Assembly (NCBI GenBank): GCA_035582835.1
Contig: JAYKAV010002778.1
Location: 415,334-479,333 of the forward strand
Length of the DNA stretch: 64,000 bases
Direction of reading: 5' to 3'
Source: Phoebastria nigripes
Taxonomy: Eukaryota > Chordata > Aves > Procellariiformes > Diomedeidae
Shown here one piece after another: positions 12,406-24,400 of this stretch. Numbering within the stretch: the stretch's first letter is position 1; each line of letters starts with the position of its first letter. The notes under the pieces were generated by a model that made no database searches, had not been told where the DNA came from, and saw nothing but the letters and a program-made list of their open reading frames with translations. The position numbers and the translations under genes are program-made.

Positions 12406-12410
12406 AGGGG
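12406..12410. repeat. Right target-site duplication AGGGG
   Basis: Exact copy of 11824-11828 directly after the LTR's terminal CA. Confidence 0.85.
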
Positions 12411-13468
12411 CCATATGCAACTCCCTACAAATAAATTATCAAATAAAACAATTGGATCCTTGAGAAAGGTGCTTTTAAAAAGCACACGTATGATGTCATT
12501 TTCTTACAGAAGACCCTGTGACCCATTTTTGTGGTTGTAGGAATGAGAAGATGCTTGCAGCAGTGATCTGGACACTTTTATTTTTCTGTTGCCATGGATG
12601 AGTGAACCTTATGAACAGTTCTCTCAGCTGCTACTGTTTAGCTGGAAAGAACAAAGGTGTGGACAAAAGACTTGGCTGGTTGAGTACCCCTTTACTCCTG
12701 GAAGAGTGAAAAGGGGCAAACGACTGGGGACTCCCACAGGTTCCCAGCCTTTTCAGTTTCTCAGTCTCTTCCTTCACTTTCAGCCTGTGAAAAGGAAACA
12801 CACTGATAAATATCTTGAAAGACAGCATAACTTCACAGCAGTTTTCCTATGGAGAGCTGAAATGAAATTTTTCACCTTTTCTCTTGTGCTACCTCTGAAA
12901 ACAAGGACAAAAGACCCATTGTTTTTGGTGAAGCCAAGATTTTCACCTGCATTGTCCTGACAGTGATTCTGTGTAGCACAAATAAGAAATTATGCAAGAA
13001 GAATGCCTTGATACTATGCTATTTATGTGTATGCAATGCTAAATGAATAAGAAGCTATACGTAGATGATTATAATGTGTCAGCACTTAAGAATTGATAGA
13101 ATTAAATGACTCCCTTGCTCACAGACACAATACAGAGGCAAAGGTTTGACGTGCAAAAAAAGTGGGGTCCCCATTTTACCATAAGGAGAGGAGGCTCAGA
13201 GTAAAGTCCACGGAGGCAAAACTTGCATCATGATCACTAGTGCTGTCTCTGTTATAGAGCAGTGTAGTTACGCGGAGGAGGACTTGATTGCAAATATTAT
13301 TTACTGTCAGATCCTTTTCCCTGGTATAATTCTGCTCAGCATATTCTTCTGAGTTCTGCCTTGGGTCAGCTCTTCATGCCATTAAATAAACAGTAAATCC
13401 AAGTAACCTCCCCCTGCTCTGATGCAAATACATGTAAAAATGACAACTGAAATTTATCAGAAATTCAT
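12411..13468. other. Non-coding, no clear feature
   Basis: A 123-codon plus-strand frame (12589-12960) matches no family I know. A faint MIR-like motif ('ccccattttacc...gaggctcaga', about 13170-13215) is too short to call. Confidence 0.5.
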
Positions 13469-13523
13469 GGTCAGGTTCTCAGCTATATTACACCACCAGC
13501 TTGCACCAGCTGAGAATCTGACC
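13469..13523. mobile_element. Tiny palindromic MITE remnant
   Basis: A 55-bp element with terminal inverted repeats: 13469-13484 (ggtcaggttctcagct) against the reverse complement of 13508-13523, 15 of 16 identical. The ends correspond to the 'ggtcagattctcagctggtg' type of terminal repeat seen in an old amniote non-autonomous DNA element, so this is probably an internally deleted copy. No clear target-site duplication is visible. The family has no coding capacity. Confidence 0.6.
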
Positions 13524-14043
13524 CTAGCACTGCTTTTTTTTTGTCACCTAGATTTGATTAGAAGTCCCTTTCTTAAAGCCTCTGTAAACATGTGTTCTTT
13601 AATTCTATTTTAAATTCTCAGTGGAATAAGAATGTGTCTAATTTACCCCTGCAGAACATGGCTAGAAGAATGCTCTTCAGTGCTGAAACACTTTGTAAAA
13701 CATCTTTAAAACACTTTATGGAGACACTAATGGAATTTTCCTTCTTTCTACCCAGCATTCCCATTTCTAAAACTTCAGAAATATACCAGGCAGCATAATG
13801 CAGAACAGGAATTGCTTAAATCAGGCATCTTTCCTCTCCTTCCCTTCCCCCATGTAAATCAATTTTCTTTTTAAATGTTTCAAAATTTGCAGCTGTGCTA
13901 CTGTAACAGGATGTTCTTAGCTATGGGAAACATACGAGCATCTGTATGCTTTCTGACTCAAATTGNTTTAATTCAATTTTAGTGTACACTTGACGTGATG
14001 AATTCAAGTCATGTAACTGTTGAATAAGCATTGGAGAAGATGG
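13524..14043. other. Non-coding, no recognised feature
   Basis: AT-rich sequence between the MITE remnant and the foldback; no exon or repeat recognised. One n at 13966. Confidence 0.55.
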
Positions 14044-14104
14044 ATTGAGATGGGGAAAAGTAACGTGTCATCAGATGACACATTTTCTTCCACCCTATCT
14101 CAAT
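14044..14104. other. 61-bp imperfect foldback (precursor-miRNA-like or MITE remnant)
   Basis: Twelve outer base pairs (14044-14055 with 14093-14104, one of them G:T) are followed by a small internal loop. Further in are three base pairs (14058-14060 with 14087-14089), a bulge, two pairs, a mismatch and an eight-base palindromic tip (gtgtcatc, a, gatgacac). Length and shape resemble an animal microRNA precursor, but the tip is tight because only about five bases can stay unpaired. A palindromic DNA-element remnant would look the same. Both strands could fold, so strand is left open. Confidence 0.35.
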
Positions 14105-16200
14105 GTCAAGGGCACAAAAGAAAGGGAATGAATTAGTTTTTGAACAAATATACTTAGAGACTCGTATTCCGGTATCTATTGCATTGCTCCCAGTTTGAAG
14201 GAAGCATTTGGGTACTGAACTGAAGATTTACAGGGAAGAGGTAGCAGCACTAGGGGAGAAGTATGAAAATGGAGCTCTTGGTGACCTGTCTGTCATGTTT
14301 TATATTCATTGGAGTTGCCAGTGTTGCATCTCTCCAGGTTTCCTTTGAGATGATTACAGACGAAGGACGATCCCACGATGAGAACGCTTTCACCAGCCAG
14401 GGAAGTCCTGCAGCCCATTCTTTTTTCTGCCACAAAATTTTCACATGATCTTGAGCTAACCACACAACAGGGCTTGAGGCACAGTGACAGGAGAGGTGGG
14501 GAGTGAATTAGTGCAGCTTAACGCGTGCTGTGGTGGCTGGTCATGTTTGTGCTTTTGGCTGCCCCCAGCACGAACGTGTCAGCTCCAGCCCCAGGAAGTG
14601 GTTGGTAGAAGCAACGTGCATGTTTCCTGCACTGTCACCACTGAACAGTCATCTGTGATGCTGTGGTAAACAATAGCTGTGAATAATATGACAGTACAGA
14701 TTATAATATATTGTCAAAATAGTTATCCATTGGTTTTAAAATGAAACTGACAGAAATACAGTTAAATTCATCCTGATTTATTAATGACTCAACAGCACAC
14801 TTCAGTTCCAGTAAGTGAGGAGGCAGGCAACCACATATTTCATCCTTTGAAGGACTGGGGTCTAAATTCTGGTTCAAGGAAGAGCCTGGTTATTTAATAT
14901 TGCTTTTTAGTACCTAGTGCTGCTATAAATCCTTCCTATGTTGGTTAGTTAAATGGCATTTTATATTCCTGATATATTGATTAAGAGACTAAATTAAATA
15001 GCTTCTGTTAGATTAGCATTTTCTTCTGGGAGCACTTGAGCAGTGAAGGCTGCATGACCTCTTCTGGAGATGTTGGGGACCCCTCATTGGTCTGCAACGG
15101 CAGACTTGGGCTTGTGATGGATATGCAGTGAATGCAAGAGCCTGCCGTGTGTGCCTCAAAGTCAAGGTTTGTATGGAAAAGCTTCATGAGAAGGAAGACA
15201 TAGAAAGGTAAGAGCATGAATCTGCACACAGTTTCTGCTTTCAGAGGGTTCAGGAAGTCAGTCATGACATAGGAGAGAACTACTGACTGATGGTAATGTA
15301 TGACCATTGTCAAGAAACTTCATCTCTCAACAGCTTTTTCCTCTATGAATTGCACTGATTGCCTTTCTGAACATGATGAGGCTTCATCTGTGTTTTGCAA
15401 AATGCTTTGCAGTCCTTCTCTGAGATGTATTAAATGCCTGATATTTGCAGGACATACTGTTGCTTAGTAAAGATTTGTACTTTTGCTAGCAACAGCTTTT
15501 ACTCATGACCTCTATTCACCGACAGCAGAAGTGGCCTGATTCGAATGCATGCTTGGCTCAGATCATGCTTTCCCAGTGATTTTTTTCTGTACCAGGTCCA
15601 GCGATGGTTTTGAACGAGACTCCTCATGCCCTTCTGAATCTGTTGGGCTTTTTGTTTTGTTCTGTTTTGTTTTATTAACAGTCACCGACGGGAGTTTTGA
15701 ACAAAGCTGTTCACAGCAAACATTTGAAGTTTTCCTTTGCCTGCTGCTGTTCCCCAGCGTACAGCCAGGAGACATTGTTGGGAAAGTACCACTGCCAAGA
15801 TGCACATGTACATGCAAACAATATCCAGCTAAAGGGGTGACCCCAAACAGAGCCTTTCAATGTAGCTCTCAAGAAACTTTTTTTAATGCATGTGAATTGG
15901 AATATTACCTGGACTGAACCCATCATAAATTTCCTCTCCCTTTGTCTATACCTCTAGCCATATCTCATAAGCTAAATTTATCACTCTGCATAGTTCTTTT
16001 GAAGATATTTCCATAGGTAAAGCCAAAACCAATTGCTCCCTGTCCAAAACTAATTGTTGTTCTTTTAAAAAAGATAAGTATCTCAGTATATCTTGTGCAC
16101 TAAGCGGATAACCAGAGTTATAAGAAAATCTGATTTTTGTCCAGAAAAGATGCAGAAGAAAACTGCAGACTTGTAACTGTGAAAAACCACAGTCCTGACC
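14105..16200. other. Non-coding, no recognised feature
   Basis: Several overlapping open frames on both strands around 15549-15926 reach at most 122 codons and match nothing known. No repeat recognised except a T-rich GTTTT-like patch near 15648-15675. Confidence 0.55.
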
Positions 16201-16236
16201 AAAAAAAAAAAAAACAAACCAAACCAAACAAAAAAG
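16201..16236 (+). repeat. A-rich simple repeat (A14 then AAACC-like units)
   Basis: Fourteen A followed by CAAACC, AAACC, AAACAAAAAAG. It may be a simple repeat or the decayed tail of a retroposon whose body is no longer recognisable. Confidence 0.85.
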
Positions 16237-16942
16237 AAAGGCTGAGATCTGAGATCTCCAAAGTATAATCAGGATTTTAGATATATACTGTATTCAATGG
16301 ACATGTATCTGAATCTTTGAAATCGCTTTGGAAATTTCATCCTCAAAATGTATGCTGCACCTCTTATCTTTTTATGCAGCAGGCTCTCTTTCAGGGAGAG
16401 CCACGTCTCAGGTACTGCATGTTGTTGAAGTATTTGATGAGTATGTACAGATATGAGAAAACAGATATAAGTCATGGCAAAGGAAGAGACCACACTAGAA
16501 GTATGATGCCTTTGTGGCCAATGACGTGGTCACATAATTTGTGACCTGCTTTGCCTTAAACTACAACCCTTGCCCCTCGGCAACTCTCTTTGTGCCTTGG
16601 GTCTAAGGTGAGGCTGGAGAATGGCTCTCTGAGCCCAGATTATTATACAGCAGAGAGTTCTTCTAGAAGCTCATTATTAAGATGCAAATCCATAGGCAAG
16701 AGGGCTTTGTTAGGTCCTTAAAATTTTAGTTATCTGCTAAGGCAAAAAATAGGGACAAAACACACTTGAAGAGAATTTGTGTTAGTTGAAAGCCATGTTT
16801 TGTTAAGTCAAAATGATTAAAATGTTTATTATTATTTTTTTCCCAATGTGTGGAAGATAAAGACTGAAAAATGTCATGTACTCATCCAGATAAACCTTAC
16901 GCTCTGCAAAAGCTGTATTTAACAGCTTACAAAGTGATAACT

Positions 16943-16965
16943 TCTCTCTCTCTCTCTCTCTCTCT
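16943..16965. repeat. (TC)n microsatellite
   Basis: A perfect TC tract of eleven units, 16943-16965. Confidence 0.95.
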
Positions 16966-19900
16966 GGGCTTGTTATACCATCAGATGCCTTTCTATACCT
17001 TCCATGATGGTGTCAGCATCTCTTACATATGGTAGTGGTTTTGTCAAGATAAAATATATGGTACTTTAGCAGCACCATTGTGCTCTAAAGAAGTTCATAG
17101 CACTGTCTTGGATTCTCCCCCTCACACACTGCTTCAGCAGCAGCTGTGAAGTATAATGGATGAATTTGCTGCTGTGGGGAAAACTGCTCAAGCATACAGC
17201 TGGGCTTGCCTCATCGCTGAGGAAAGAGTGAGGTCCCATTCCCCTACCTCAGCCTCCCACCTGCCTTTAACACCCAGGCGCCTGCTCTTGCTGCTTCCCA
17301 TAGCACCCCTCAGACCTCTATCTGTCCCATTTAACTCACTGCACCTGCAAAAATTTATTTCATCATCTTTTTTGCTCAGGTTCACTTTTCATGCAGATGG
17401 CTCAGTGTTTACAGACTTTCATAGATGTGTTCACTGGGGTCAGGAGCACTGAGGGATTCCTTCTGTTGCCCCGTTATAATATTCTGAGTTGGGAAAGATA
17501 GTAATTCAAAGTCTGTATTTCAGTGGTTTTTTCTATGTTGAGTTCTGTGTTATTCTAAGGACTGTCCCCAAGACCTCTGAGAAAGCAATTTACCTCTGTG
17601 CAGTTTTTATCATGACCAGTTGCCCCATGTGTTTCTTGTCAGCTATTATGCCAGATCAACTATCCGAGGACTTTGCTGTTCCTATTAGTGGCAAATGCTG
17701 AAAAGTTACCTCAGTGACATAACTTGATTTGCTGAGGAAGCTGGTAAGAATTGGAGTCATGCCTATTACCAAGACCATCCCCCCTCTTTAATTTTATGAG
17801 GCAGTAGCATTTTGTTGTTAGCCTGTTCCATAAAAGTGTGCATGCCAAGGACACTGGCTTGGTATAGGCTACAATAGTTGATTTAAATACCTCTTGACTT
17901 TTGTGGAATTAGAAAACAGACTTCTGGGAGGGCGTATAGCTTCAAGTGAAAGCTGGGGACTTCAGAGTTTTTAGCCTTTCAGAGCCCTCTTCTGCTTGCA
18001 AGAAGGTTTTGTTGTTTTTCTGCTAACTAGCAGTGGAAGTTAATCGTAAACAATACCAGGAAATGTTGGGAAAGCCTGCTTTCATGCAATAGCACTAATA
18101 GGCATGAAGGTCCATCCCCACAATGAGATAAAACTCCCTCCAGGGTGAAGTTTTAATTCATAACAGTATCAAAATTCAAAAGAAATTGAAGAGCACCATC
18201 TGAGGCTGAACTGATCCGTGGAGAGGACCTGAACAGTTACAACAAAGTGCCTACCAGATAAAATGCTTTCAAGGTCTGGGGCTTGTTCCTGCTCTGTCTG
18301 TAAGGAGCATGACTTTCAGAGTTACAGGTCCGAGCTTTCACCTGTAGCTTTTGGCACCTGCAACCAGTCTGATGGCTAGGCACCATCAGACATGAGCATT
18401 TTGGCACCTTGATCTTAAAACTGTCATGGGGATTTTGTGCTGGTGGCAAACATTGAACAATTATTTAACCAAATCATTCCAGCGGAATGAAACTCCCAAA
18501 TTTCCAAAGAGTATGGGATTTTTTTTTTAACATAAGCCCTCTCTCTCTGATCCTGGTAATGCCGCATATACTAGGACTTCCACCCTAGACGCACATTTCG
18601 ACTCACCTCCCATGTTTCCCCATTGCTGGCTGGGCACGTGGCAGCTGATGTGGCAGGCGTGCCCTGTGTGTAGGGACACGACGTGCACTGGCTGGTTGGC
18701 TTGTATCGTGTGCTGCATGGCCAGCTGGTGGGTACATGCTCATGCAACACGATTTCAGCAGATGAGTTCCCACTGCAGCTTTTCCTCACTGGAGGCACTC
18801 ATTCATTCAGCTCTCCTCCTTCTTTCTGGACACCAGCTCTCAAGAAGCTTGTGGGAATTTCTGTCTTTAACATTCTCCCTCCCATTTTTAAATCTGTTGG
18901 AAATTGGAAGAGGGTTGAAATGCATTGGGGGAAAAGGGTGGAGGAGTGTCTGGCAGACAGATAATATAATCTTTGATTTCACGTGAAACCAGGCTAAGAC
19001 GTGGGGATGTGCTAATGACAACAAAGAGGCTGATTGCATTGTACAAAATCTAAATATAGTTAAAAAGTAAAAATAAAATAAAAAAAGAATTGTCTAAGCA
19101 ATGGTATTTCTTTCTTTTCAGTCTTGTATATGCTTGCAATCATCACATCATTTTTATATTTATTTTTCTTTCTTTTTGCATTGTTCCTTGCCTTTATTCC
19201 ATTTTCTTTTTAAGCCAAACAAGTTTGTGGTGTCTCAGCTTTGCAGCAGTTACATTGTTCCTTTATTTTAGTAGAAAACAGACACACAAGTGTACAAGGT
19301 GCTCCAGATGGACAGCACTGGACTTTGCTGTAGACATGAGTACTGCTGCCTCACCAGTCAGAAACTACAAGTCTGACTTGCAAGCACTGCAAAAGGAGGA
19401 TGCAATGTGAAAGGAGCTGGTGAAAAAAATGGCAATTGTAAAAAGCATCAATGCAAAACTCTCCCCTAATGCCTTGAGAACAAAAGTTAACAGCATTAAC
19501 ATGCTCCAGCCTATGGCTTTGCTTCAGGATCTGCCCAGGGCTACACCAGGGAACCGTCTCTGCACTCCTGGTGAAAGTAAAGCTGAATGTCACCTCCTGA
19601 TTTCTCTTGCCTCTCCCTCTTGATAGCTCTCCTTTCAGTGCAGGCCTAACCCAATTCTGCTTAGTTTGTAAAGCTTGACAAGATCACTACTCAAGGTGCT
19701 AAGTTTTTAAAGTGCGTCCATTTTTCTTTTCAAATTCTGCCTCTCAAGCTATCTATAGTTCAGCATTTAGGCTGCAAATAAAGCTGTAGCTGGTGAGCTG
19801 AGCAGAAAAAAGAGATGATGATAAATGAGTTAATACTGGGTTTGTCACAAGGCCATTTGCCGCATGAATTAAAACGCAAATTGGCCTATGGGTTTAGGGT

Positions 19901-21249
19901 TTACCAGCCCTGCTACAAAATATGTTAGTCCAGAAATCTGGTGATAGTGTGTTTGAAGGTCTATTTTTCTTAAAGCTAGGCAACTTGGCTGTCCTCTCCC
20001 TCACTCTGGCACAAAGTCAAAAGAATAGAGAAGAACACTGTGCTTGTATGAGTGATGCTTTAAAAGGGGAGTGTCATACATGCATTAAATTAATCTCTTC
20101 AGGTCAGGGGAGCTGTCTGCTTAGCAGCGTCTGTCCGTAAAGTATTATGTACTTGTGGTCCCATTTCCTGAGATCTAATTTATTTTTGTGTTAAATGGTG
20201 CTCTTAGCTGGCCTTCTCTCCTTTTGGTAGTCACAGCTACCATTGCTGTTAATTAAAGTAATACCTGACTCCATGCTAGAGAGCAGGACCACATGCCATG
20301 AGAACAGTACATTCCTACAACTTAAAACAGCTCCTATCATGAAAAACTGAGGACAACCCAGACCTGTAGGAGAAAGGATTTAACATGGAGAAAGAGGAGG
20401 TCATATACTAAATGCCACATTAACCTCCGTTTTTATTTTAATTTGATGTAGCGCATGCATGTTGCCCTTGGCTAAGAGGGCAGCTTACCTTTCACTCCCT
20501 CTCTTGCAGCCTGCAAGCATCAGGCCTGGGTTCATGAGGTTTCCGCTCCATCACAGCGTCCCTCCCTCTCAGAGACTAAGTCTCTGTAGGGCTGCACTTT
20601 TCAGCCATGGTCTGTCTTCACTTGGTGACTAAAAGTCCTTTTCTTCCTTTGACAGCCACTTCAAAACAAATCATTATCTTTTCACCCATGGCAAACTGAG
20701 TAACGAGGAAAGGAGCACAGGACTGTGTGTATGTTTGGCTAATGCAAACCATAAATGTCCTAATAAATTCTCACAAATCCCAGTCAGCCAAGTAACCTCC
20801 ATCTCAATGCATGAGACAGTATGTAGTGACACATTCTTACCTCTTCTGCATGTCCCCTGGGCTCCATGTGCCTGCACAGCATCCACCAACGCTAAAGCCT
20901 TTTCACCGCAGGGCAGCTGTGGTAAAGCATTCCCTACGATCCCTGCTGTAAGCTTGAGAAGAGCAGGCTGTGGAGGGCAGCAAGTAGCTTTCCACGAACT
21001 ACAGCACCCCCTTATTTTGCAGGGAATTCATGGTTGTTCATTTAACTTTGGCATGTTACATTTCTTTTATTTTGATTTAAATTCACCCAGACATCTTGGG
21101 CAGTATGCATACAGGTAAACTAAAATGCTTGTAGTACTGATAAAAATAATATGCAGAACTTCCTCAGTTTCCAGGCTGCCTATTGAGTTGTGGAGCGTGT
21201 TACCAGTCATGGTTCATTTATCTTCCTTACCCTGCCATCAGGTCAGGGA
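16966..21249. other. Non-coding, no recognised feature
   Basis: About 4.3 kb with no recognisable exon or repeat. An A-rich patch lies at about 19053-19090 and a T-rich patch at about 19150-19210. Overlapping short frames near 18527-19039 occur on both strands and are read as chance. No n occurs from 13967 to 21526. Confidence 0.55.
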
Positions 21250-21464
21250 ATACCACCTTTATCTTACAGATAGAAAACTGAAACAGAGTGGGTAAAGCCT
21301 TGATCTTCAAAGGTATATGTAGGTGAAATGGGATCCAGAGGAAAGTAGGCATTTAAACTGCAAGCAAATTCTTAAATAACTTTGAAGGTCTGGGCCTATG
21401 GGATTTCTCAAAGTCATGCAAGGAAGGCTGTGGCTGAGCAGGGAGCTGAGCCCAAATTTCTGTA
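21250..21464 (+). repeat. MIR-like SINE 3' half, split by a MITE
   Basis: Left piece 21250-21296 reads 'cagatagaaaactgaaacagag', matching the 'cagatgaggaaactgaggcacagag' word of MIR-type SINEs. Right piece 21397-21464 continues with 'ttctcaaagtcatgcaagga' and 'ggctgagcagggagctgagc', matching the following 'ttgcccaaggtcacacagg...gcagagcagggaattgaaccc' part. The two pieces join in register when the 100 bp between them is removed. Amniote-age element, diverged. Confidence 0.65.
21297..21396. mobile_element. 100-bp MITE-like element nested in MIR
   Basis: The left end (gccttgatcttcaaaggtat...) pairs with the reverse complement of the right end (...aactttgaaggtctgggcc), about 17 of 23 aligned bases matching. 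The terminal word 'ggcccagatc(c)ttcaaaggta' is that of an old palindromic non-autonomous DNA element of birds and reptiles. It is probably the same family as the copy at 42843-42930. Internal palindromic parts are eroded. The target-site duplication is not clear (a 4-of-8 match at best), so the insertion mechanism, for example hAT-like, remains an inference. Confidence 0.5.
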
Positions 21465-24400
21465 TGCTTAGACAAACACTTTGTAATGATCCCAGATTTC
21501 ACTACATCCAGTTACACATAGGCAAANGTAAGTAGCTATTCAAGTGCTAAATATTCTTTTCTCCTGAGTGAACTTGTGAGGAGCTTTGCCCTTGTCAGCT
21601 GCAAATGTGAAGATTAAGCCCACAGAAAGAGGTGGTACTTTTTTATATGTCACTCTGAGAAGTTTCCTAAGAAGTAGATCAGAGAAAGAGGCTCTCCCGN
21701 CTTGAAAGGCAGGTTTCCACTGTGGTTTTTACCTCCTGTTTGGGTGTTTCATCTCTGTGGAAAATTGCCCGAATCCATCAAAGATCTGAGATCTTATTCT
21801 CCCACAGTTCTGACTAGGTCAAACTTACTCCATCCTCTGCTGCTTCTACTGTNTTATAGTGATTTGCATTCAGCCCATTCCCCATGCTACTGAACAATTG
21901 CCAAATCAGAGGTCCAGAAAGATTTGTCCCCTTGGTTCCTGATCCTTGACACTAGGATTTGTTTGCAAGCACTCAAAAGCAGAAAGACAACTGCTAGTGT
22001 TCTCAGAGCCTCTTATTTTGGTGACAAGACAGTGTAGAAGAAGAAGGGAAGGAGCTCTGTCCCACCCCTGGAAGAGCTGGATATTAGGGCTGTGAATCCT
22101 AGTTGTATAACGAATAAGGCAGGGAACAACAAGATTACATGGTTAACCAAAGGACTGCCCACGCACACACCTGATTCTGATTCAGCCTTAAATCATACCT
22201 TGATTTAAGACTGATAAATTGTACCTTGCCCAAAGTGGTCTTCTTTCCTGGGGTGTGCAACATGTGAGGCTTGGAGCTCATCTGAAGAAAGGTCAAGCGC
22301 TGGTATCTTCAGCTGAAGTCTGCGGGAACTGGTGACAAGATTTATGGAGCTGAAGTTACTGGTGAGTTAAATGTATGAAAATCAAGTTTTTTAGTTATAA
22401 TTGTGGTGTAGCTGGACTGCGCCTGTGTGTGTACACCTACTGTACTTAAGGCATTCATTTCTTGAGCAGTCCTGGAACTAGTTGGCTAGTCGTTTATGAA
22501 GATGAAATAATGAGCTGGTTTAAGACAATGGACTGACTTGAAACTAGGTGTCAACTGAGCCTTCACAATTAAGTATGGACTGATGGCTACAGGAGCCATC
22601 CAGGTGGGAACTTTGGACAGTTATAAAAATTTTCCCCAGCAGCTCCTGCTGTGCTTAAATGTGTTGCTTAACATCCTGGTTGGAATGACCAGACAGGAGA
22701 TTCCCAGAAGTGATCAAATTGTGCTTAGGTAAGACACACGTAAATAGTAAATAGAAATTATTCTTTCAGGTGCAGAATTGGTTATATGGGACGGTCTTTT
22801 TAGTGCAGTTATTTAAGAGATGTTTTATATGTAGTTAGGGATATATCAGTAGTGATTAATTATGTTTGCAGGGGTGGTCACGTAGGACCACAGGCCAGCT
22901 GGAATATAGGAACTGAANAGAAGAGCCTTACCCAACCCAGTTGAAGTTGTCGCTGCAAGGATATTCGCAACACAGACTTCCATCNTTACTGGACCACAGG
23001 CAACTGCCCCTGTTTGAGAGATCTGATCCCTCACATGAGTGCTATCCTGTGCCAAGATCCCAATAAGCTAGTTCTCATTTTCAACAAACACTCTGTCCNT
23101 GAGTGTCTGTACAACAAACTGTGGACAGAAGTGCTACAAAAATGTCAAGTGTTCAGAAGGATCAAGCCATAGGCATAACAAACCGGGCTCTCCAAGTTAA
23201 CAATGTGTCTAACAGCATCTCTCTCAAACCCAGTTCCTGATATTTGAAATGGGGATATTAATATTCTTGAAGTCTTATGAAGATAAGTCCCTCTTGAAGC
23301 ACATAAGGGCAATCATGATGCACTCAGAAAAAAGTGAATAATGAATTCAAACTATGCAGAATTTGAATGAGTTGTGACAAAAATGGTACAGAGTTACCAT
23401 TAAACAGTGGCGTTAAATTGGAGTTTTGAATAGCTACCTGGTCAGTGCACATCGTGTCTTACATGCAATGAATGAGGTAGGGGCCCAGTGTGAAAACTAG
23501 GCTGTTATTATCTATATATAGACTATCATAGTACCCATGAAGAATGAATATAGAATAAAAAGGAATGGAAGGTTAAATGGCTGTTCCATTTTTGGTATTT
23601 TCTTGACTGTTGGATGCTTTGACCCTAAAACTTGCTATTGTGTCACATACATTTCTGGACATGAGTGGTAATAAAAATCAATTCATTAGGGCTAAAAAGC
23701 TCATTTACAATATCCCCTGAGAGCTTCTTGATGGAATAGTTTGTGTCCCATGAGACTAGCTTTATAAGAAGTGGAACATTTCTTTTTCTTTTCATAAAGC
23801 TTTACCATGACACATGCAATAACAAACATTGCGCTACACCAGTATGTGTTTGTGTTTACTCTGCTTGAGATTCCCCATCAGCCCTCACCACTGTTAATAA
23901 TTCTGTCATCAAAGTTGAGATTGCCATGGGAAGCATATAGACAAAGTTAAACAAACAAAGTGACGGACTGAGGAAAAATAAGCAACTTGCATCATGGAAA
24001 TCTGTGTCCCTGCAGTGTGCTAACAGCATACCAGCATATGGAAGAATTGCCAAGAAAGGAATTAGGGAACTTCAGAGTTCCTTAGAGAAGAACCCAGGCG
24101 GGCAGACATCACTAAAATGGAGATTTTTTTTCTTGTGGATCCAGATTGTTCCTTTTTCTGAGCTCATTTCTAGCTTTCTTCATTCAGTGTGACTCTTCTC
24201 AGTCTTGATGTATTTCCATTTGGGCCACTCCATGCTTCTAGAGTTACTTTGGCAGGGTTTTATCTGAGCTGGTATCTCTGTAATAGCTGCGGAAAAAAAA
24301 TCCCAAAAAACCCAACACAGAAAGTGGTGCTAATGTCAAGCTTGATTTTAGAATCAAGTGGAGATACCCATCTCGAGCAGGCAAGAATCAGGCCTGTAGT

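Noticed and set aside
13170..13215. MIR-like 'ccccattttacc' with 'gaggctcaga'
   Set aside because: Too short and without the flanking words needed to call an element.
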